64,000 nt of DNA from Kluyvera genomosp. 3. GTDB taxonomy: Bacteria > Pseudomonadota > Gammaproteobacteria > Enterobacterales > Enterobacteriaceae. The DNA is taken from assembly GCA_002211745.1 (NCBI GenBank), contig CP022114.1:2078645-2142644 (forward strand), written 5' to 3'. The position numbers were made by a program, and so were the translations under genes. Shown here in pieces: positions 58,461-64,000 of the stretch. Below the pieces are notes generated by a model that searched no databases, was not told where the DNA came from, and was given only the letters and a program-made list of their open reading frames with translations. Within the stretch, counting starts at the first letter, position 1. Every line of letters begins with the position of its first letter.

Positions 58461-58870
58461 ATGGGGTTATTAAAAAAGCCATGCTGGGAATATTCATTTT
58501 GATGAGTGCGCTCAGCTTGTTTCGGGAATTTCAAGACTTTGGTTTTAAGACCGGATTGCTATTATCTGCGCTGTTCCTGTTGAGTACGGCTTTCTTGTGG
58601 CAATGGGCTTCCGGCCGCCTGCCACAGCTTGGCAAGCTGCGCGCGGTGATGGTGATGATGGCTCTGACGCTGGTGTTTTTAGGGACCATTGACTACGCCA
58701 TGGCAGACAGTTTCAACGTGGATCTGCTGGAAGTCATTCGCACGACCATGGTGCATAGTCCATGGTTCTATGCGGCAACGTTTACCGGCGCAGGAATCAA
58801 AGTCTTCTTCTGGCATTGGCTATTTTCCGGTATACGGCAAAAGAATGCAGAACACACCGCCGCAGGATAA
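58461..58870 (+). CDS. Hypothetical inner-membrane protein (one frameshift)
   Basis: 136 residues after repair. TAGGTGGAAGG site immediately before ATG 58461; one A is lost in the A6 run near 58480 (MGLLKKAMLGIFILMSALSL). About four membrane segments (LLLSALFLLSTAFLWQWA, AVMVMMALTLVFLGTIDYAM, WFYAATFTGAGIKVFFWHWL). Looks like a small integral membrane protein of unknown function. Followed closely by another small gene. Confidence 0.65.
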
Positions 58871-58898
58871 GTGAATAATAACGATCGTGAAACATAGA

Positions 58899-59125
58899 AT
58901 GAAATATCGCAATTACAATACGCGAACGGAAGCACTCCGGCAGTTAAAAGAGTTGGGTGAATGTATTCTGTTGTTCCCCTACAATGAGGGGCCTTTCAAC
59001 AGGAATCTACCAGTATAAAAGCCGCCTCGATTCGCCAGGGAATGAAGGTTGAACTCAAGTCCGCTTTGCTGGTTGTCGAGGGGGAGTTGCCGCAGAGAGT
59101 ATTGCGCGTAAAGAAGGTGGCGTAA
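58899..59125 (+). CDS. Hypothetical small soluble protein (one frameshift)
   Basis: 75 residues after repair. MKYRNYNTRTEALRQLKELG, then ECILLFPYNEGAFQQES, then a basic end RVLRVKKVA. One base is missing near 58993 (GG(G)CCTTTCAA); without it the frame stops at 59019. The amphipathic helix, strand pattern and consistent codon use on both sides of the shift support a real gene. A GTG at 58887 is an alternative start. Function unknown. A strong terminator follows 50 bases later. Confidence 0.5.
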
Positions 59126-59176
59126 CCCATCGTACGGGCGATGCCATAAACAGGTATCGCCGTTATTCCGCGTAAT

Positions 59177-59202
59177 AAAAAGGCTCCGCAGGAGCCTTTT
59201 TA
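59177..59202. terminator. Bidirectional terminator
   Basis: AAAAAGGCTCC-GCA-GGAGCCTTTTT between convergent genes, with A and T runs on both sides. Confidence 0.9.
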
Positions 59203-59595
59203 TTATTTAACGATCTGGGCGTTACGCACCACGCCTTTATCTTCGATAATACGCAGTTCGTGGCCGGCTTTTTTCCAGTCACCGTTAGACTGTTGGCGCC
59301 AGCCTTTTTCGACCAAAAACTCCTCTGCCGCAATGCCTTTCATCCCGAGGATAGTTTCAGCTTCGCCAACAATCTGCCCGTATTGCTGGCTGGCCGTCAG
59401 CTTAGGCTTCGAGGCTGTTTTTGGCGCCTGTTTGGCGTTCTGCGCTTTGGTTTTGTTAATGTCGCAGGAGACGCCGGCGGTCATTTCAGTACAGCCAGAA
59501 CGTTCAAGTTGCTCGCGGTATTTGGCGTTAATGGCTTGTGCTGGCATCGCAGCCAACGCGGTCAGAGCAAGAACGGAAACCATGATTTTTTTCAT
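59203..59595 (-). CDS. Hypothetical periplasmic protein
   Basis: Intact 130 residues. Signal peptide MKKIMVSVLALTALAAMPAQ cut after AQA; mature part with a Cys pair (RSGCTEM, GVSCDIN), a Lys/Ala-rich linker (KTKAQNAKQAPKTASKPK) and a compact C-terminal domain (FLVEKGWRQQSNGDWKKAGH). Start at ATG 59595. Not recognised; secreted to the periplasm by its signal peptide. Probably monocistronic. Confidence 0.7.
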   Translation of the reverse strand: MKKIMVSVLALTALAAMPAQAINAKYREQLERSGCTEMTAGVSCDINKTKAQNAKQAPKTASKPKLTASQQYGQIVGEAETILGMKGIAAEEFLVEKGWRQQSNGDWKKAGHELRIIEDKGVVRNAQIVK

Positions 59596-59769
59596 TGTGA
59601 TATAGCCTGTTTTATAAAAGATATTACGCATCACTGCCCGCAATCAAAAAATCCCCCTCACCCGGGGGACAGTATAAGACATACTCAAAGTTAATGATTT
59701 AGACAGGTCAGTCTGATTGTCGGCGATAGCATGTCCACACTTCCCGCCGACGGTAGCGATCGTATGGCT

Positions 59770-60770
59770 TTAGAACTGGTAGGTCAGGCCAGCCACAACG
59801 GTGTTGTCTCCGTTATCAGCCAGATTGATCTGATAGCCGATATCCGCCACCATATTTTTGTTGAAGTAGTAATCTGAACCCAGCGCGACATACTCGGTGA
59901 TATCACGATTGTTATTGTCGCGTGCGTGCACATAGCCCACGTTCGGGCGCAGGCCAAAGTCGAACACATACGCGGCCATCGCTTCAAAGTGTTTCGCTTC
60001 GTGAGCGCCTTTCAGCAGATTGTGAGATTCGCCGCCCATGGTTGCAACGTATACGCGGTTCGCGTCATATTTTGCACCCACGCCCAGAACTCAGCGTTAT
60101 TCCCGGTCCAGCCCGCCGTTTTCTGGTGGCCCGTGACCGCGCTGGTCGCGTAGGTGGCGATAGTCGAAATACCGGAATCAGCGATGTTGTCATAACCCAG
60201 AGAGAAGCCGTAACCTGTACCATGCTGTTTAGCGGGGTCGCTATCGGTTGCGTCTGCGCCCTGGTATTGTGCGCCGAAGCTGACGCCGTCCGCTAAGCCG
60301 AAGGCGTTGCTGGTACGTAATGTAGCAACGCCACTAGTGCGACCAGTAAGGAATGAATCAGTGCCTTCATAGGAGTCGCCGCCGAATTCGGAAAGGTTGT
60401 CAGTATAAACCCCGACATCGTAAGCGATACCGTAGTTACGGCCATAGTCAAAGCTAACGTTGTGACCATAGTCCAGGCCAGCATACGCCAGGCGGGTGGA
60501 TTCGCCATTCTGAGAACCTTCTGCGTTCGCAGCATCAAGCTGACCTTCGAACTGGCCGTAGCCCGTTAACTCCTCGTTGATTTGGGTTTCACCTTTGAAG
60601 CCCAGACGCGCATAGGTACCGTCCTCGTTTTTGCCGTCCGTCCAGCTATGCGCGGCTTTAACCTTGCCGTACAGATCCAGCTTATTGCCGTCTTTATTAT
60701 AGATTTCCGCTGCCTGTGCGGAAGTTACCCCTAAAGCCAATACGGCCAATGCCACTGCTGTTTTTTTCAT
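59770..60770 (-). CDS. General porin, OmpC/PhoE family (one frameshift)
   Basis: 333 residues after repair, shorter than OmpC (about 367), mostly through shorter surface loops. Signal peptide MKKTAVALAVLALGVTSAQA, first strands AEIYNKDGNKLDLYGKV, constriction-loop region FGGDSYEGTDSFLTGR, last strand VVAGLTYQF. One G is lost near 60083 (AEFWAVGAKYDAN). Sixteen-stranded trimeric channel for small hydrophilic solutes. Not clearly OmpC, OmpF or PhoE itself, so no symbol is given. Confidence 0.88.
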
Positions 60771-60983
60771 TTCAAACTCACTTTCTAGTTGTGATTGCTA
60801 TCGTCATTACAGCTTTGTTAAGTAGATTTTCCTTCTACTTAAAAAAGCCCCGTGCCCGGGGAAACATCTCTCTAACTACGAAAAAGTGGCAAATACAACA
60901 ATAACGATGAAGGCTGGGCTTTCGCACTTATTGCGTGGTTCAGCGCAATAATGTTCCCCTGTGAGGGCAGGAGGAATGTGCTC

Positions 60984-62243
60984 TTAATAAGAAAACAGCA
61001 CGCCCGCGCCTGCACCGACGTTATCCGCGGTATCCCAGGACAGACCGGTTTTTACGGAAACGTTGGCTGACACGCGTGCGCTGATCTCGGCAGATACGGC
61101 GTTCTGGCCGTTAAAGGTTCCGACGCCCATGCCGAAGCCGACGGTGTGGCCCTGCGGCGCTTGCGGGATGGCGGTGAGGGCGAAAGCGCCAGCCAGACCT
61201 GCGCGGAACTCTTTACGATCTTTGTTCTGCTGGTCTTTCAGCGAATTGAAGTTGGTCTGGTTGTTGGCTTCCAGATCGGAAATGCGCTGTTCGTGGTTAG
61301 CCAGCGTTTTCTCGTCGTTGGCAAGGCGCTGGTTGGTGTTCGCCAGCGCCTGATGGTTTGCTTCGGCATTGGCAAAGGCGACATCAGCGCGATTCTGAGC
61401 GGCTGCGCCGGTGGTCTGGGCCTGCTGCACGCCGGATGAGAGGGTGGAGAAGTGCTGCTGTTCGGCCTTCACTTCGGTATCGATAGCGGATTTGTTGGCG
61501 GTGATGTTAGCTTCATCGGCGGCAATCGCCTTTTTGTTAGTATTAACATCGGTCTGACTTGCCTTACTGTTAACGGTAGTTGTTAACGAGGTAACGGCAT
61601 CATCCTGGCGTTTCTGGTCATCGGTAAAGGTTTTCGTATCAACCTTATTACCGATGGCCTGGGTATTAGTATCAATGGCAGCTTTGTTGTCACTAATCAG
61701 GTTGTCATGCGTGCCAATGATTTGGGACTGAGCTTGGTCAATCTGCTGCTGTGCTGCCTTCTGGTTGGTCAACTCGGTATGTAGGGCATCATCACCTGCG
61801 GTACGATCTTTGATTTCCTGGGCTAAACCGTCGGCGCTAGTTTTGATGCTCTTGTTCACCACATCTATCTGGCCCTGCAATGCTGTATCGGCGGCAACGC
61901 GATTTTTGTATTCATCAACGACAGCGTCTTTCACTGTATCTATGCTGCGTTCAAGTCCTGTAATGGATGCCGCGGCGTTGCCTGCTTCACGCATCGCGTC
62001 ATCTGCTTTGGTAAAAGCGGCATCAGCACGTTGTTTAGCGTCGTCAGCTTTGGTAAAAGCATCATCTGCCTTCTGGCTGTTACCTGTAATCGCGTTCTCC
62101 ACGGACTGGAACTGCTGGGTCACCGTTGTTGTGGTATTAGGGAGTATTACGCTATCGGAAGTGACAATTACTGCGTTAGCATGAGTGGATGTCAGTGCGG
62201 CCAACACCGCGACGGCGATAATACTTTTACTTACGGACTGCAT
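60984..62243 (-). CDS. YadA-like trimeric autotransporter (type Vc) adhesin
   Basis: Intact 419 residues. Signal peptide MQSVSKSIIAVAVLAALTST ending ANA; almost no globular head; a long coiled coil rich in Ala/Asp/Lys/Gln with tandem units KADDAFTKADDAKQRADAAF near residues 59-78, and more regular heptads to about 335; a C-terminal YadA anchor (FRAGLAGAFALTAIPQAPQG, GQNAVSAEISARVSANVSVK, ending GVLFSY). Four strands per chain form a 12-stranded trimeric barrel. Stalk-only architecture is unusual for an adhesin. Start at ATG 62243. Confidence 0.87.
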   Translation of the reverse strand: MQSVSKSIIAVAVLAALTSTHANAVIVTSDSVILPNTTTTVTQQFQSVENAITGNSQKADDAFTKADDAKQRADAAFTKADDAMREAGNAAASITGLERSIDTVKDAVVDEYKNRVAADTALQGQIDVVNKSIKTSADGLAQEIKDRTAGDDALHTELTNQKAAQQQIDQAQSQIIGTHDNLISDNKAAIDTNTQAIGNKVDTKTFTDDQKRQDDAVTSLTTTVNSKASQTDVNTNKKAIAADEANITANKSAIDTEVKAEQQHFSTLSSGVQQAQTTGAAAQNRADVAFANAEANHQALANTNQRLANDEKTLANHEQRISDLEANNQTNFNSLKDQQNKDRKEFRAGLAGAFALTAIPQAPQGHTVGFGMGVGTFNGQNAVSAEISARVSANVSVKTGLSWDTADNVGAGAGVLFSY

Positions 62244-62516
62244 AATGAGTTACCTGTCATTAACTGAATTTATTCGCCTGTTCTGGCGGTTTTATTTAGC
62301 GAGTGGCAGGGGCGTACAGCAGCCCTGAGGTGTAATAACCTCAGCCACGATGTTTTGTGATTTATTATTTTTCTGACAAAACATTATTTCACCGAAAACA
62401 GGCTGATATTGACCTGTTATCTGTGAGAGTGAATAAAAACGGGTTATTGTTTTTTATTCACTGTTAAATATTTAGCGATCGATCAATAGCGTCTCTGTCT
62501 GATGCTATCTCTTTGT

Positions 62517-62723
62517 TTATTCATGTGTTTCAATTCCATTGGCCTGATGTAGCATCAGCGCCTCGGTGATAATTTGTTGTTTACTCTTACGGGTTTGAAA
62601 AGCCACCTCACGAACGTATTCGCAAAGGTCATCAGCGATGCGTGCGCTGAGCATAGTCAAACTGGCATTTTGTACTTCGCCGCGACGTCTGCGTTTCGCG
62701 GGATATGTCCTGGTGTTGTTCAT
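62517..62723 (-). CDS. Ribbon-helix-helix small DNA-binding protein
   Basis: Intact 68 residues. Basic N-terminus PAKRRRRGEV, then the RHH pattern ASLTMLSARIADDLCEYVRE and QTRKSKQQIITEALML. GAGGAAT lies 5 bases before ATG 62723. Such proteins repress nearby or toxin genes; no partner toxin is visible beside it. Confidence 0.7.
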   Translation of the reverse strand: MNNTRTYPAKRRRRGEVQNASLTMLSARIADDLCEYVREVAFQTRKSKQQIITEALMLHQANGIETHE

Positions 62724-62786
62724 GAGATTCCTCATGTAATCCGATTCATTATTTTTCTTCGTAAAATATGCAGGGGGAAAAAAGAC

Positions 62787-62930
62787 ATGTCAATATTCGG
62801 GAAACGCCGCTTATTTTGTATTAAAAACGTTAAGGTAATTGGTGATTATTATTTGTATATTCGAATGAAAGCCGAAGATGTGGGTTACGGAGAGAACATT
62901 TTTTTTGAAACGATGGACCATAAAGGGTGA
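62787..62930 (+). CDS. Possible small protein
   Basis: 47 codons from ATG 62787 with a good AGGGGG ribosome site 10 bases upstream (MSIFGKRRLFCIKNVKVIGD). Strand-rich composition. Divergent from the RHH gene with 63 bases between starts. Unknown; could be spurious. Confidence 0.35.
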   Translation: MSIFGKRRLFCIKNVKVIGDYYLYIRMKAEDVGYGENIFFETMDHKG

Positions 62931-63523
62931 GATAAAATCGCCCGGAGGACATTGGCTAACAGAAGGCGGGAGCGTAATAAATTGACATAAATATCAAGCC
63001 TGGCAGCCTATTACGATTTTGTGCGGAGTAGTGATGTACTTCACGTTTTATCAGGGGGATAGTCAGGAAATTTGAGTGATTATGCAGAGGGTGGCTGAAA
63101 GTATTCTTTCATAATCCGTTTACTAGTACAAAAGTATCCGCATTTCTCGCAACAGTTTCGTAAAGAAAGGTAAGATTGTGTGTCGTGAAAAGTGTCATAA
63201 AAATATGCGTAGTTTGATTGGGATCAATTAAGCGTGAAGGTATACATTGCTTTAAATGAGAACAGGAACATGATTATCGTTCGTAAATCAATCATTAGCA
63301 TGAGAAGTAGTGCGAATGTCGTTAATTTTATCGAATTTTCTGTTTTTATTTTGTATTGAAATTGTGGTTTTTGATTGCGTGATTGATTATTCATTTTAGA
63401 TACCGTTTTTTAGCGAAGCAGAATCATATAACCACGTTATTGGGCCAATAATTCGCGGCATAAACTAAGCGATATTGTTGGAGAACAGGCATCATGGCGT
63501 TTTACGCTTCATTATTTGCCTGA
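62931..63523. other. AT-rich intergenic region
   Basis: About 590 bp without a convincing gene. A 29-codon frame at 63270 (MIIVRKSIISMRSSANVVNF) with an AGGAAC site is too short to judge. A small RNA could be present, but I cannot identify one. Confidence 0.5.
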
Positions 63524-64000
63524 CTACAAATCAATGCACAAATTGGCCGACCGACTGCGCGAGCAGCACAGGGCAATTTGCTGGCTACTGGCAGATTTCT
63601 CCGCCGCCGACTGCACAGAATCACGGTGGTCGACAATGCCCTCCACAACCGGCGTCAGGCAAGCGCCGCAAATCCCATTTCGCAGGAAAGTGGAACGGCC
63701 ACACCGTTCTCCTGGAGTACCTGAGCGATGGTTTTATTCGCGGGCACCGTCCAGCGTTCGCCCGACGAGGCCAGCGTCACGTTAAAGGTTTCACCGTCCT
63801 CCTCCGCACTGATGGAGGGGGCCAGCGGTTGAAACGCTTCACTGTGAATTTGCGCTGACGACCAGCCTTTTTCCACGGCGACCCTCCGCGCGGCCGCCAT
63901 GAAACCTTCCGGCCCACAGAGATAGATTGGCTGACCGGGCTCGACCCTCTCCAGCGCTTGCGCCAGATGCTGGCGGGCGCTGTTCCCTTCCTGGGAGCAG
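63524..64000 (-). CDS. PDR/VanB-type oxidoreductase, 3' part (runs off window; one frameshift)
   Basis: C-terminal about 160 residues of an FMN/[2Fe-2S] reductase. Visible: the end of the NAD domain (IYLCGPEGFMAAARRVAVEK), then the ferredoxin domain with SCEMGICGACLTPVVEGIVD and distal ALCCSRSRSANLCIDL. One G is lost near 63672 between the first Cys and GICGAC. The stop is TAG at 63524-63526; the 5' end lies beyond base 64000. Same family as IacF (31006-31937) but clearly diverged; vanillate O-demethylase reductase VanB is a likely identity, and its Rieske partner would lie outside the window. Confidence 0.82.

Overview
The window is a chromosomal segment of an enteric bacterium of the Enterobacteriaceae, close to Enterobacter/Klebsiella/Leclercia. 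The evidence is the E. coli-like gene order ycgL-ycgM-ycgN-dsbB-nhaB-fadR and spoVR-dadA-dadX-cvrA-ldcA-emtA-ycgR-ymgE, the REP/BIME palindromes between convergent genes, and a lacI-lacZ pair with an E. coli-type promoter. An indole-3-acetate (IAA) catabolic cluster suggests a soil or plant-associated lineage.

Layout. 1-5.1 kb and 11.3-20.4 kb are conserved core genes. They are interrupted at 5.3-11 kb by an AT-rich insertion holding a classical autotransporter and two small regulators. 20.5-22.6 kb holds a Fur-type TonB siderophore receptor. 22.7-36.2 kb is a catabolic island: an HpaX-like transporter, iacR, iacH-A-B-I-C-D-E-F-G, an MHS-family transporter and catB-catC-catA. Together these should take IAA to catechol and open the ring as far as beta-ketoadipate enol-lactone. 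36.2-37.2 kb is a solitary ProX-like binding protein. 37.6-45.8 kb is a nine-gene chaperone-usher fimbrial operon, followed by two divergent regulators (46-47.6 kb) that match the regulator pair beside the autotransporter. 47.6-51 kb holds an AraC/NepI-like efflux pair and an AzlCD amino-acid exporter. 51-55.4 kb holds lacZ and lacI with promoter, CRP site and operator but no lacY. 55.5-64 kb holds a lipoprotein, unknown genes, an MFS exporter, a porin, a YadA-like trimeric adhesin, a ribbon-helix-helix protein, and the 3' part of a VanB-like reductase that leaves the window on the minus strand.

Data quality. About half of the genes carry one or more frameshifts. Nearly all can be repaired by restoring a single base to a short homopolymer, usually G or C, and the repaired lengths match family lengths (for example FadR 239, DadA 432, DadX 356, EmtA 203, LdcA 304 residues). 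I read these as sequencing or assembly deletions, not pseudogenes, and give full-length spans. Positions of the shifts are approximate.
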